From Zygnema cylindricum (lineage: Eukaryota > Streptophyta > Zygnematophyceae > Zygnematales > Zygnemataceae): 64,000 nt of DNA. The stretch lies in assembly GCA_037447655.1 (NCBI GenBank), contig JBBHKE010000817.1, forward strand, positions 218,191-282,190, read 5' to 3'. The position numbers and the translations under genes are program-made. The notes beneath the pieces are model-generated. The model searched no databases. It had not been told where the DNA came from and worked only from the letters and a program-made list of their open reading frames with translations. Position 1 is the first letter of the stretch. The number at the start of each line of letters is the position of its first letter. Of this stretch, positions 35,802 through 50,200 are shown piece by piece.

Positions 35802-38661
35802 CTGTCAACAGAGACATAGAAATCTCTTTAGTAAAGAAAAGTTAAACATAATTTCTTCAGTTACTGGTAACAATTACACTTTTCCGGAAATCAGTTTAGG
35901 AATTAGGAGCAGTCTCTCAGTCTGAATAGCAGAATGAAAAAAGTTACCGAAGTTAATAAAACCAAAGTACAAATAAAACAAAGTAAATAATACCAGAGTC
36001 ATGAATAAACCAATGTCGAATAAAGCAATTTTCGATGGTTTAGTAAAAGAAGCAGCCTGAAGAACCAACCGTAGGTAAGAAAACCGAAGTCGAATAAATC
36101 AAAGTCATTGAAACCAAAGTCAATAAAACCGAAATAAGTTTGTATTTGAGACAGTATCTATACCAAACATACCAGGCAATGCTGCCATAAAAAAAAACAA
36201 AGAGGACCATACATGATCGGTTCACCAACATCAATTCATGCTGTCTACAGATCCCTAAAAATAATCTATCAGGAAATTATAATTGAAACAAAGTCAACAT
36301 GATTCATGTTTTGAAAACATTAAAAAAAAATCTAAACAACATTCAAAAAAAGCAAACGACCGGAGAAATTGTCAAAGGCCAACGGAATAAATAGAAATCC
36401 AGATAATGTTACGGCAAAAGTAAACAACAAAACTAGGGGTTTTATTATTATAATTGAGTTCTTCGTACAATTTACGGATTGGTGGATTTGGAAGATGGAC
36501 GGGTTAATGATACGCCCGTCACCAGATCCGAGATGGGCGGATGGGATTGAGCCAGGAACTAAACGAACCTGCTTTGCCAGCATCGCTAAACTTCGAACAT
36601 ACCAACCGAATTGTATAATGAATACGACGAAATCGTTTTCCCACGATATAATGCTAATGGTAGCTTGTTGAAACATTAAAACATTAAAGACAAGTTAAAG
36701 CTAATGGCGACTTCAAGAAAACCATGATTTGGCCGTTCCGGTTGCCACAGTTAAAACTGACTGAATGTTCTGAACATTTGTTCGAAAAAACAGTAAACCT
36801 GATGAAATTTAGAGTAACTATAAGAAAGTGAATCAGGAAGTGTAACAAAAAAAAAATACAAGGTAGAGAATGTACAGTAAGAACTTAGTTTTAAATATTA
36901 TAATTGAAAAATGAACACTGCAGATTCTTGTCAGGGACGAAATAAATATGAACAACGAATGATAAGAAATGGTCACATAGACTTGACGTATGATAACTCA
37001 ATAGCAGGAGTTACATCATCAAGTAAATGGAAAAAAAAAACGGAATGCAAATGAGAGAGAGAGAGAGAAAGAGAACGAAAGAGAGACGAGGGAAAAGAGA
37101 GCTTGAAATTGCTGGAAACAAACTTGCAGAGGATCTTAGAATGCAAGCAGATGGTTAAAATTTCTATGGGCGAGTAAATCCGAATTCTAAATGAGTACTC
37201 TGCGAAAGGATATTGTAGACGGCTATAGTACAATTGTACAAAATTATACATACAGTAATCATCAACACTCGACGCTTTTCGATGTGAGCGTTGAACAAAC
37301 AGCCCCTTCAAATCTCAGTTAACTGCCGCATATACCGCTAGAATATTATTTTGATTTTATGAATCATAGGAGGATCATTGGTCTTCTGTTTAGATTCAGT
37401 ATTTCATCATATAGAAGTGTACTCGATATGTCATTTGATTCGACTTTGAAGAACTTATTCTAAACTATATATTTTAATAGCTGACTTGCTGGTTGCGAGA
37501 ATAGCTTGAAATTGGCATGTTGTATAGGAAATTTTAGATTTTTTATAGATGAGCCAAGAGGCGTCATTGGCTGCGATTATTGCGGGGGCTAAAAATATTC
37601 CTGAGAATAGAATCTGGAAATTTTTAAAAAAAGAAAAGGTGGAGGTGAAATAACACCATAACTGTAAAACTGAAAGTATCAGAAACATAGAAATGTAACA
37701 AACATGCTGGAAACCTGGAAGTTGGCAGTTAATGATGACAGAAACAGTGACTGCACACAGCAAAAGGGTAATCCGTGTGCCGACGTGGTAGATCACGTGG
37801 TCTGCTCAATGATGAGGTGGCATAACAAGAGTGGATCAAAAAATAGGTCACATACGACTTGCATGGAGACTGGTGGAGCTGAAACGCGTCCTGCCGTAGT
37901 CGCAAAAAGAGATTTCATCGTCAACAAAACTGCAATCTATGTGTCAGTTCCACCAATCATCATTTTCGCACGAGCGTCACTGCGCTGTAAATGACGAACA
38001 TATTCTTTGTGCAGCGGAAATTCCGTGACATTCAGGAATTGGCATAATAGGTCAATGACGTGGCATTCTGGGAATTCGGCACGACCACAAACATGACGCC
38101 CCTGTGTACTTTATCTGTAACAAGACTTACATAACGCAGAAGTTTCACATGTCACTGCGTTGGAATCTAGGAAAGGCCGGGGGACACGTCATACCACATT
38201 TTGACGGTAGGTGCGCCAAATGGCAAGTGAATGTTCTTTTACCAGACCTCTATCGAACGCCTCTGCTTGACAAGTGCCAGATATTGACCTAGATCTTGAC
38301 TCTGTTCGTACATTTAGAAGGACGATCCAGACGTGGAACTTCCGGGACGAGCCGCGTCCACAGCTTTTTCTATTTCTGGTAGGTCTCGTAGCCAGCGCTA
38401 ACCTACGAAAAGATCTCTGTAAAAATCTTTTCCGAGATCCTTGGGATCACCACGACGACGTCACCTCAACTACAACTTTTTTAAATTTGAAATTTTGAAT
38501 GACGAAAAAGCTCCGAAACTGTGCGCTTGTTGACATCGTTGACTCGTTCACCCACAGCGTATTATTCTGCCAGATATTCCTTCTAATTTTCAAAATAAAT
38601 CTCAATGTAACAAACACATGAGGCCATGCACTGATGCAGACTGACAAGCATTACAATCTTA
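35802..38661. other. Presumed 5' region of the ATPase gene
   Basis: No complete exon could be assigned, although the N-terminal coding part and the promoter must be here. An AG repeat lies at 37041-37092. From 37760 to 38460 the sequence becomes GC-richer and has several CACGTGG, ACGTGGCAT and TGACGTGG elements (G-box/ACGT-core-like), which would suit a promoter of a minus-strand gene. Confidence 0.35.
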
Positions 38662-38856
38662 GTTCAAAAGTAGGCTTTTTTATGGTAGGCCTTTGGTAGG
38701 CGCACAAAATTTTTCACAAAACTCGCGCAACGTAGGCATACTGTATGTGTGTGCGTCGTGCACACTCCTGTACGAACGTCCGAATCTGACGTAAGATCAA
38801 AGTACAGCGCACGCCGCCGGACGGAATTTTTTAGCGAACTGACACGGCGTAGGATG

Positions 38857-39690
38857 ACATTCCGTGGGAAAAAAAACCGGGAAAAAAAAAAAACCGGGAA
38901 AATTCTCAAATAGCGTAGTTTACTCTATATTATTCATTACTCTAATTAGGGCTGGTGTACGGTCAGTATCAGACCGTACATAAATGTACCTTTTTAAGTT
39001 AAAAAGTACAATAAATTAGTTTTAGTAACCGCGGACGCATGAGAATGTGCGTTCTAAAAAGGGAAAAAAACCATGTCGTAAAAAATCCCGTTCACACACA
39101 TTCGTCTGACAGCCGCGTTTCGACCGTGTGAACGCCAACGGGGTTGGTCTGTAGGTTTTGGTAATTTTTTTGGCAGTGTGGTATTTTTTTTTTTTATCGT
39201 CCCATACTGCCTGGTAGGTCAATTTGAAGCTTTATTTAGTGTGGCCCTCAAAATTGAAGACGCTAATATGACAGATTGTCCTTTCGTAAGTTGTGTTATG
39301 GAAGAATGCATGATAAATTAAAAAGCACGATGGTAAACCATCTGAGTCTGGGGGTACAAAAGGGGTGGCATGACCAACACTGAAAAACAACAATAAAAAA
39401 CAAAAAGAGCGACAAAAACACACCCTAAAAAAAGGAAACAACAAAAAGGAAAATAAAAGCACCCTAACTCAAATGAAAAGCACGGCAACTCACAAAAACA
39501 AAAATACAAACCCCAATCCCAACCCTAACTTAATTAAATATCTATGAAAAACAACCCCGTAAGTCCCCCCAGCCCGGGGGAGCACGTTGAGGGAGTTCCG
39601 GAGCACGGCGACAATCCATAACCGCAACAGTCGATCGGAGGAGAATAGAAGCCTGCACTCGTTGTAGAGCCACAGATAAGCGTTGACGGT
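38857..39690. mobile_element. Inserted segment inside the composite repeat
   Basis: Absent from the other copy, where CACAACT and CTGTGTCAGTTCGCC are nearly adjacent. Contains pieces of the TACACCG family (GTACGGTCAGTATCAGACCG hairpin and GGACGCATGAGAATGTGCG) plus unrelated A-rich sequence from 39360 to 39560. Boundaries are approximate. Confidence 0.45.
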
Positions 39691-39860
39691 AAAAAGAAGT
39701 TGTGTTATGGGATTTTCATGTAATCTTTTTAAAATCGCCTACTTTGATCAGGGACCGTCCGATTGTACAAATCTGACGGTTTAAATAAAAATTCCCTCAA
39801 AACTCACAGAAATATTTGTTTTTGTCCGATTTTTTTTCAAAATTTAGACATGTCGTTTAA

Positions 39861-40639
39861 GGGTGCGTCTCTATGTACTTCAAACTTAGAGATTTTTTTT
39901 TGTTTTTTAGCGCAGATCCGGCGGACCCGGATTTCGGGTGTCCCTATGTGTACCAAACGAAATTGTCACTTAGGGCGTGACGATTGTATACGTCGACAAT
40001 GCCCATGACGGCTGTCAACGTCTACAATCTGTGATGACCCACGTCATTTTTCGTAGCTGATTGTGACGTCGCGTGATTTTTCGTGACATTGTAGACCTAC
40101 CGCCCTCCAGCCTGTGACGTTTCACGGTTGAAGAAGATGCGTTTTCACTTTGCGTCTATTGTCGGCTCGATGTGAAATGGCATCGGAACCTTGAGACCCC
40201 TGCAAAAAAAAAATCCGTACCGGATGGAAACGGACAAAACAAAACAAACTGTGTACTTTTATTTGTCGTATTATACAAAAACGGACAAAACATAGCGAAT
40301 CGTGTACACTTCCACGTCGCTTGAATTCGTTTGAATTTTTTGAACAAAAAACTACACGTGCGAATACGTGTTACTATTTGTTTATAGAAAATCCTTAATT
40401 TTAAAACACATCGGCCCTGTATTTTAAAGATAAGGTTGAAGATGACGTTTTTTGTCCTCGAAGTGGGTCGAAGAACACAAGACGACAAGATGTAGTACAT
40501 TTTAAATTCGATGATGACGCAAAATGTACTTCTCTTTTTTTCTGTTTCATTGTACGGTTGAAACTTACGCGGTACGGCTCTAAGTTTTACTGGAAAACGA
40601 CAGGAAAAAACCCTTACTTAAGCACATAGAGACGCACCC
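39861..40639. mobile_element. Nested TIR element, GGGTGCG ends, with empty site known
   Basis: Ends GGGTGCGTCTCTATGT and ACATAGAGACGCACCC are perfectly inverted over 16 bases. Flanks are TAA and TTA; the paralogous repeat near 56575-56590 has the uninterrupted sequence. A 3-bp TWA duplication with one change would suit PIF/Harbinger-type transposition (inference). No transposase frame, so non-autonomous. Confidence 0.7.
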
Positions 40640-41632
40640 TTATTCTCTATCGATCGATGTGCAACTCAACCCTGTCCCTATTTTATTTCATTTTGCGGCC
40701 AATACAATATGGGTCTTAAGGGCATATTGTATGTTTTGCGTACAATAGGCATATTGTATGGGCGTACGGTCACCTACTTTTGAACTATGATTACAATAAA
40801 GGTACGGCATGGTACGATATGGTATCTCCTATCATAGCAGCTTAGATTACGGAGGAGATGGTGACCGTCGGATTGTCGATGCACACACGTTGGTTCCGAT
40901 ATGTTTCTGGCTTTCTGCTATCAAAGCTACGCGTTTTCAGCATCCCCCTGCGGTCTATCCGTACGAGTAAAACAAATTGATACGCGTACATCGGTATCAA
41001 TGATAATGTTTTTTACCACTTTTCGACCTTTAAAATCATTTTTCTCCATGCGCACTTGTCGAGTTGTGAATCGAACGATTGCGATGGCTCTTACCTCCTG
41101 ATTGATGGTCTCCAAAATGTAAACCAGGCATGTATGCACAGCGAAGGCTCATTTAAATGTTAAAAAAAAAAAATGGAAATTGAAAGTTCTTCACTCTTGT
41201 GTTCACTTACTAGACAATAATCACGAAAGCTAACCACATTGACATCAAGAAAATCACAAGGAATAACTATAGAGGCTACCAACAATACCTTTTAGCGAAA
41301 TAGAATGGAAAATTATAAATCTTCTCAAGATTGAGCTTAGGATAATTACAATGAATGGCTATAAATTTGCCAACATTATTCTAGAAGAGATACAATAAAT
41401 GGCTTTTAATGCTACTATCGCTGGTTCTAGAAAATTTTGTTGGTTTTTAACTTGGCTTACCAAGTTGGTATAGCATTTTGGAATCCTCCACCATAAAAAA
41501 GAATGCGATTATTCCCACGACTTCCGTGTTAAAATTTTAACTGTTACGGTAGGCGTTAAGAACTTTTGCATTTTTTTTTTTAGCGATTGTTTTAAAGCTG
41601 TTTATGTTTTAGCACCCAAGCATCCTTGAAAT

Positions 41633-41938
41633 TAGTGTTGTATATTGAGTAAAAACTTATCGCGATGAATTTGATATTCAATATATCGAAAATCGAACGG
41701 CTAGAGGGGTCGATACATCGCTCCAGGACCAACAAAAATTATCCCGATACATTTGGTGAGAGATGGGTTTCTGTACATATTTAGTACGGAAATATTGTAA
41801 AGTAAATCTTACGGAAGCTTTGATATCACGGTATAAATTTATCTGCATATCGAGCCACTTTATCGGCAAAAGATTATCGGATACCAAAAATTAGGTACAT
41901 GTCGAATATCGTCAAGGGGCCCTCGATACACAACACTA
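41633..41938. mobile_element. hAT-like non-autonomous element, 306 bp
   Basis: Ends TAGTGTTGTATATTGAG and CTCGATACACAACACTA are inverted and start TAGNG like hAT termini. Flanking octamers CTTGAAAT and CCTGAAAC match at 6 of 8 positions. Related to the 925-bp element at 56910 (shared AACTTATCGCGAT-like blocks). Confidence 0.6.
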
Positions 41939-44201
41939 CCTGAAACCATCCCTAAAACCTACGACTTTGGGGAGTCAACTACCATCGATGTTTGTATAAA
42001 AGGCAGGAGTAAAGTGTCTAAAAATACTAATACCGGTTCACTGTTGTAAAAATATCATAGTACAATTCCTACTTTATATTGGCTCTATTGTAAATAATTG
42101 ACAGAGCTTTCCATGGTTTCGACGATCTGATCCCCCTTACTTGTGCCCAAGTTAATGATTTACTAAATAATATATATAAATACATAAATATCTAAATACA
42201 TAAATATATATATTTTGAATATCTAAATATCTAGATACATAAATCCATTTCTTTTTCTAAATACCTTCCTTTGAGGTTGTTATTAGTAAACATTGAATTT
42301 AATTCGATGTTGAAAATGATTCAAAGGACGAATGTATATTGTGAAATTGGAGCTACAACGTATAATGCTATTAGTGTAAGGATTTCTTTCACCACTCATG
42401 AGATATTTTCTCCCTTTAACGGATCGTTCATCCGACGGTTGCGATCGAAAGGCACACTAATAGCAATACACGGTGCACTGATCCACGAAAAGAAAAGAAG
42501 CTACCACAATGAAGCAAGTCGTACATAAATGTAGATTAGCGATGGAAAACTCACAACCTGACACCATAGCTGGTGAAGATTTGCCTTCTCATTTCATTTC
42601 AGGGTTTAAAAACTAGAAAATAGTTACGATATCTATTTGATTTAAACATCATTTTCAACGTCAGCTAAGTATTGACTATATTTCGTGCGTAATACACAAT
42701 TGAATGTGGACGCGTATGATTAAGTGATGTGAATGCTTACGAGTCCGGTTCTGTTTCTACATTGGTAAGTTTGAACCATTCTTTTGTAACTATCTTTCTG
42801 CGTAGCATTTTTGGTTCAGTTCATCTTCGAAGAACCTTGTTCCAATGGCTATGACATGCAAAGCGAGGAAAACTTGAGGATGTTTTTTGAAGGAGCTTTT
42901 GCAATTTTGAAACAACATCGAAAACAAAAACAAATTTTTCATAGACATGATTGCCAAGTTGGTTATAGACATGTAGCAACAACTCAATGTCATCACATGC
43001 ATGGCTTTCTGTTGGTTTCTGTTCTTTCTGACATCAATTTTCAGCTCTTACCTAACAATGCTTCACATGTCCTGAAACTTTCGCACATTTGGTCAACCAT
43101 TATCAGTTGGATAGCTTTAAAAATTGCCAATAACAAGAAAAGGCTTATAGAAAATATCAATAATAAGTAAACTATGTAGTGCATGCAATAATCCTGTAGA
43201 ACTAAGCTGGTTTACTCCAAATAATTTAAACATCAGTGTAGTTTTGTCCTGTAAAGACTATCTTCGCCCAATTGGCTTCCTCTACACTGCCCATCGCTCT
43301 TACCATAATGGTATTATTAGTGCAAAAGCAAAAAAAAAGAACATAATAGTGTCTGGAATCATGGCACTGTCGGACTGTAGCTTACTCCCATAGTATTATT
43401 AACAATTTTTATCTGATTTCTGGTAAAAAAAAAGTCGCAACACACTAATAGTGTAGCAATTGTTCAATCTTTGACATGAAAAACACTTATAGATCAAAAA
43501 GCCATTGACATAGTCAGAAAGACATTACATAATACAAAAACACAATTACCAAAATCCTACATCAATGATTTTAAAACTGAAAACATTGGTCGCTTTTAGA
43601 GAGAGATGTCAAAGATGTAATAACATCAATGGCAAGCAAGGCCTCGCCTCCCCTTCCGTCTTTTCACCCTTTCTTCTTCTTTATTGCCACCCACTCTAAT
43701 CTCTTACTATTAGACGAGAGACTTTGAGAGACTCCTTTCCTCAGTTAAAATATTTTACAAAATTGACAGCTGAATCCTCCAAAAGTCGATTCTACACTTG
43801 AAAGTTTCACTGACACTATTTTGTGAAACAAATGTATTTATTACAAAAACAACACAAGAACTTCTTCAAAATAAACCCAAACTTGCCGCACGAGTATTTT
43901 TTTCGCATGTCTCAGCTACCTAAATATATCTGCTCAACTTCCTTAAGTACTCGCCTACCAAAATAATAATGGTAAAAAGAATGCACGGTATTTAATTATC
44001 CTAAAACATCATAAGCTTTTGCTCCAAAAACTTTCCCGTTTCTTCGTTATTACAAAAGAGTGTAACCAATGTTGTACACGCTAGTTTGAGAATACAGGGA
44101 AACCCGATTCCCAAATTGAAGCAGGAAAAAAAAAATGGATAGGGGATAGGGATCACACAACACCTCTGAGAATACCATCTTTGTAAAAGTTTTTTTGAGT
44201 C
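41939..44201. other. Interval without recognised gene
   Basis: AT-rich. Includes a TA-rich patch with AAATACATAAATATATA (42160-42260) and an inverted pair around 42365-42475 that resembles the TIR family. A plus-strand frame at 42811-43170 (119 codons, containing EENLRMFFEGAFAILKQHR) has no recognised homology. The last few hundred bases are the 3' region of the GT2 gene. Confidence 0.45.
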
Positions 44202-47200
44202 TCACTTTTTCAACAATTCAGTCCCACCACTCCCCAGGCCCCAAGTAAGAAGCGTCACACTAAAAGACAAAAGAAGAGCTTGTTGAGCAGAAAAAATGGA
44301 CCCCTGGAGGAGAGCTCCTCCACCAATGGCTGCAAGACAAATGAAGCCAATTGCAGCTTCCAGAAGGAATACTCTGCAAAACGAAGACATGATGTAGTAT
44401 GAGTCAAGACATGATATAGTAATAAAAGTCAAGGCATGATATAGCAATAAAAGTCCATTGCAGCTTCCAGAGGAATACTCCGCAAAACGAAGACGTAACA
44501 CAGTAGTATGAGTCAAGCCATGAAATAGTAATAAAACTCAGGGTGATACAGTAATAAAATTCAAGACATGATATAGTCGTATAAGTCAAAACATGATAAT
44601 AAAAGTCAAGGAATGATAATAAAAGTGAGGGCATGATATAGTACTAAAGTCAAGGCATGATATAGTAATAAAAATCAAGACATAATATAGCAATAAAAGT
44701 CAATTGCAGCTTCCAGAAGGAATACGCTCCAAAACCAAGACATGATATACTAACATAACGTACATGTTTCCTTGAATTTTGAGAGATGAGTCTAGAAAAG
44801 ATAAAGTAAGTCATCGAGATGGACCAGAGAAATTTGAAGCAGGAAAACAATAAAAAAAGGTATAAATCAGAAAGACCAAAATGCCTCAAAATGCCATGGG
44901 ATTGAATATGGAATTCTTCGAGTTTTAAAGTTAAATTGGCCCATGAGACAGTAGGGTGCAATTGATATTAAATGTGCCGTTTTGCGGATAGCTTTTCTTT
45001 CCATCAATATAAGGCGTCGAAAAATACCAGTAAACAAGGAATTGTGGCCAGAGCAAACAAGAGGAAGATAAAATAACACCCTGAGACAGAAGAAGAGAGA
45101 TTCTCTCATCTGGGCATCAGAAGCTTACCTCTCTGCCAACTTCTTCTCGCTCTTCTTGCCCGACAAACACTTTGTCCCCTCTACCGAACTCCCTCCTGTC
45201 CGTTCAATATTCTTCTGTCCTCCTGACCACCTTTTCTCCTCAACACCCTTTAAAATATCTCCTGTTTCGTAAGATTGAGCAGCTCCAGTCTCTGTGAATC
45301 CTATCAAACTGTCTCCCTCTCTCCCCTTCCGAATATCCGATGATGATTCATTCCCTTCCCCTTCCACTCTACCCAGTTTCTCTGTTACAGTCCAGGCCTT
45401 CGATGATGCAAGACCCCACAGTCCCGAAATTACAGCATGGGACCGTAAAGGACTGAGAGAGCTTACAAAAAGAGCACAACTCGGTAGTAAAGGAATCAGC
45501 CTGGCACATGAGACATGTCAGTGACAAATGTCACATCAGCCGTGAAAACAAACTAATATTATGAATCCCACTATTATTACTCTGGAACAAAATTAGTATA
45601 TGTCTAAGAAAAAAGAGAGGGGAATCACCAGCTGCCAGCAGGGACAAGTGTCACAAATTTAACGGTGGGAAAAAAATTACACCACCTATCACTGATTTAA
45701 ACTGGACCATAATTTAAAGGCACATTTTTCCAGGTCTACACAATGCATCGTAGAGTTAAAATAAAACTACAAAAAAAAAGCAGACATGTGATCTGCTCAG
45801 ATTTATCTACATGCCTTGGTGTAAATCATACTAAGAGTCTGTCTACAGTAATTAATGTGACAGGCATTTTCAACACTTGTTCAACAAACAAATTTCCATG
45901 GTTTCCTTTTTATGTCCCTGCAATGTCATATTTTAATAACATTGATTGTTGATATTGATTAACTTACTCCCTGTACATTAGCTGACATCAAATAGTGTGG
46001 GTTTAGAACCAAGTCTTTGCAGGTAGATTAACACTAGAAGCGTAATTTTCTGGGAAACTAGGACTAGGTGGAGAATTATGTGCTTCAGAATCAGGTTGGC
46101 TTACCTCGGGGAGAATGCGAAAAAACAGGCAGGATGGAGAAAACCGAGAGAGAGTAGAGGCCAGTAGGGGACTGCCACGTGTTGTGGAAAAAGGACAGAT
46201 AAAACCAACAAGAACCATGAAATGCTAGTCGCAATTGGGCGGACAAGACGACGAAGTCCAATATATATCGCAATCATATATAACTTATGGAGCCATCCTA
46301 CTTTCTGCATCCATAAAGTCAGAAAAAGGTATTAACCAATTGTAAACGTTATTACTTTATTCATGTAAGTATTTCATTTGATCAGTAACGCATCCACATT
46401 ACTGGTAGCAATGCTTACCTACTATTGAAAATCTGCTTACTTAAAAACCTAGACTTACAAGAACCATGAGTCTTAAAAACCTAGACTTACAAGAACCATG
46501 AGTTGTGAAAGCTATCAACTATCAGCGTTAAGTGTATCTTTCTACGGACTTGTCAGGGCACCTTACATAGTCACTGCACATTTTCACAAGCTCATTCAGA
46601 AGAAACTTCAGTAAAAGTGCTCCAGAAAATTTGTTCTACTCGCACGAAAGGAAGTCAAGGATGGATCTTAAATGACCAACATCCATTGCTCACTGGCTCC
46701 TGGATTCCAGACATTCAAACCCCAGGATCCTATACCGCATGCAAAACGTTTGTATTATGCTTCTACCAGGTCTGTAGTATGTTCCATGCTCAGATCTCCT
46801 GTGGCAACTGTTCCATGCTTCAGTTCCACTATACAACGATTTCGTTCATTTGCAACATTGGGCCACAGGATTTACCTTTCCATTTGGCATCATCAACATT
46901 GTATTTAAGTTACAAATGGCCGTTGAAATCAGACTGCTAATGGACGTGGAGGTGGACATCAAATTGAGCATCTATTTAGAATTCTTATCATATTCCTTCT
47001 TACTAAAGAACCGGTCATGTTTATACCAAAACAAAAATGACAATGTGTTAGCCATTTGTTCCATTGTGAAAAGCAAAGTCCTTTATGTGTATTCATTAGA
47101 GAAAGAATAATTGGCTTGTAAAAAGTCAAAAGTATTATACTTGCGCCGACACCCAATGTTTTCAAGCAAAAGTAGCTGGACCACGTATGTTAATCATTTA

Positions 47201-50200
47201 TGTTCCATTAGAGCACAGTCATCTACACGAAACCATCAAAGCAAGAATAATTGGATTAGAAAAAGAAAGTACTGTACTTGCGACAGCCGAACTGACTCCC
47301 AATGTTTTCGAGCCAAAGTAGCAGGACCTGCGGTCCATCGATGCTGCTGGCGACGATAAGCGGCACAGCTCGCTGGAAGCTCACTCAAACACTGCCATGT
47401 GGCACATCAAAGACTGCTTAGACATGGGCTAATAGTAGTATGGCAAATACTGATACGAGAACTCTATCATGGCTGCATAAATGACTCTCAACACTGCAAC
47501 ATGGGACATTGTAGACTGCTCAGACAATGAGCTAATACAAGCATGACTGCTTAAATGACTTTCTTCACTGCCAAGTGACACATTGAAGACGCTTAGACAT
47601 GGGCTAATAATACTAGTATGGCTGCATAACGACTCTGATGGGAATAATAGCAATGACTTTGCGTTTGGGCTTTGCTCAGATAGGGTTTAAAAGGGCTGCA
47701 TTCTCAAGCTAAAACGACTACACATTCTCAAATATTTTGATTTCCTTCCATGCCAGCAATTTAATAATAAAAGATGAATTCACATGTAGACCCAGTTCAG
47801 ACAATGGTTAAGTATCATGTCATTATGAGTGCCATTAAACAATTATCATGACTGTACTTTCATCACTTCCCAGGTGTGTGTAAATGACTCTGCAATTTCA
47901 TAAAATTCCTATTATTTTATGCCTTCATGACTATGAATGCCTTTGGCTTTTCATGAATTTAGCCGTCAATAAATGAATACACTTTTCCCCTATTTGATAT
48001 TATCCATTTATGGGTAGATTACGTTATGCAAAGCGAGAACGGGTTACAGGAAGTTTGTTGTTCAACATAAATAAACATGTAAAGTCTGCATTTTAGCAAG
48101 TAGGAACTTGATAAAAATATGAAGGTAAATGCTAAATCTGGTCCTCACCTCCACATCTGGTAACATTTTAAAACGCCATCCCAACGATGCTACACTGACG
48201 GCCATATCCATGTCTTCTGTTAGAGTGTCACCAGACCAACTGCCTGCTGCCATGATTGCAGAACGCCGCCAAACTCCAGCTGTACCTGAAAATGTAAACA
48301 AATAGGACATTCATGAATAATCCTTTATAAAATAACATGAATAATCCCGTTGCACAATTGCCTACAGCGGCAAGTAAAACCACTAGAATCGCAAATTTCA
48401 TTTCAAAGTTGACATTGTTTCTGGGCAATATCTACAATAAACAATGGCTAAGCAACAATTTAACACGGTCGACATTTAATTGCAAACGGAGGATGTTGTC
48501 AATAATGTCATACCATTGAACCCAAAAAAGTTGAGAAGATAAGAACCGCTGAGCTGCTCAGCCAAAAAATGCCACCGGAGTTCGATTCCTTGCCAACGTG
48601 TCAAAAGACAATCGTTCACATTTGAAAAAGTCCATCTGTTCCCCCCCCCAGTCAGGTGAGTGAGGACTACACTGTGAATCGCAATTAGTGTTAAGAAATA
48701 AAAGACCCGTGAAGTTTATTTCAGTGTTATTCATTCTAATCTAAGCCCAGCCAACGTGGACGCTGTTCAACCACTTACAAAATTAGCGTTGTGGAAAAAG
48801 TAAAAATTCTTAATAACGATTCAAGTTCAGTTTTAATAACGATGTTTTATGTTCACAGGCCAATATAACCGGCACCAAATTAGTGTCCTTAATGCAAAGC
48901 ATGATCTCTTAATCTTCCTACCCAACCCATTTCTCTTGTGAAACACATTTAACTTTCTTCTCCGTTTAAAATTCATCATATAGAATGCATATCCTGATCT
49001 TCCTTTCTATTTATGTAAAATGTCTGTTTTGTTCATTCTCTCACCTTGTCTGTACAAGAGCGAGGTTCGGATCAGCCTGTACCCTCCAATTTCCCCAAGA
49101 ACTCTTAGCCTCGTCTAAACAGTATAATACCCGTAATAACTTCTTTCCACTTCCCCGCCCTTCCACCTCTCTAGCTTTGATACCTCACCCATTTCTCCCT
49201 CACCCAAATCTCCTTTTTCCCATTTTGCCAATTGCACCTGCTTACTGTTCCCGTTTCCTTCCAACCCCTGTTTCCCCCATCTCCCCACTTTCCCTTCTTT
49301 CCCCTCTGCTCCATGCTTTTTCCTATCTTCCGAGACCAAACTCTCCAGATAAAATCTGGCAAAGGTGAAGTGCTTTGTCGTTTTCTTCCGTGTATGACAT
49401 ACAACTGTATTGAATTCTACAGTGAATTGAATACATCATATTTCACACCCATTTGTATCTGTTTCAATGTGAAATTATTGCTAAAATTCCCATAACACGA
49501 CAATGAAGCCAAGCTAAGTGTAAGTTTTGTCAAAAAGACAAAACAAAAGAGATGTGTAACAGTGAGCCCCCTCCACCCTCTTTCCCTTCCTCCAATTTCC
49601 CATTTTTCCACGTGCAACTGCTTATTGTTCCCTTTTTCCTTCTCCCATTTCCCTCATCTCCCCTCTTTCCCTCTACTCCATGCCTTCTCCTATCTCTAAG
49701 ACTAAATTCTCTCAGAAAAGCACCTCAAGATTTGTGACAGTTTGTCGCAGCCAATCCCTTGAAGGCTCAAAATCGGCGTCCAGAATCGCGACATAGTCAC
49801 ACTCTGAGGCATAATGTTCTTGGAGACCCTCCATAAGATTTCCTGCTTTGAAGGAGTGACGCTGATTTCGATGACGATATCGCACATCTGCACCCCTTTT
49901 CTGCCATTCTGTCACTGTACACCTCACTCCATTTTGGATGACCTCCTCTGTGCTGTCATCCAATACCTGCCACACCCTCCTCCTCCCTCTTTTTTGAATG
50001 GAGACCTATGATGTTTCTTCCTTGCCTCATTCCTCTCCCATCAAATGGATCTTCCTGCGCTATTCAATCTTAACTTTCCTTCAAATGGACCTTCCTGGGT
50101 CAGTCAACATTATTTTACCCTCCTCTATCCTTCCATCCCAACAGCTAGTGCCATAATTATGGGTAAGGATTACTGAATTGCAGTTGTGCCTGACCATTAA

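Larger units (their letters stand above)
38662..40784. mobile_element. TIR element (TTCAAAAGTAGG ends) with nested insertions
   Basis: Outer ends TTCAAAAGTAGGC and CCTACTTTTGAA are inverted and flanked by TA-containing sequence. The body aligns in reverse with the copy at 56439-57853 (shared TGCACATCGATCGATAGAGAA, GTCCGGCGGCGTGCGCTGTA and CATACAATATGCCTATTGTA blocks). Relative to that copy it carries two insertions, near 38857-39690 and at 39861-40639. Non-coding. Confidence 0.7.

Noticed and set aside
38074-38087. GGAATTCGGCACGA resembles a commercial cDNA-library adaptor
   Set aside because: Only about 13 bases match, the surrounding sequence is continuous genomic DNA and no vector follows; coincidence is likely.
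42811-43170. 119-codon plus-strand frame
   Set aside because: No recognised homology, no start or splice support, and it lies in AT-rich repeat-bearing DNA.
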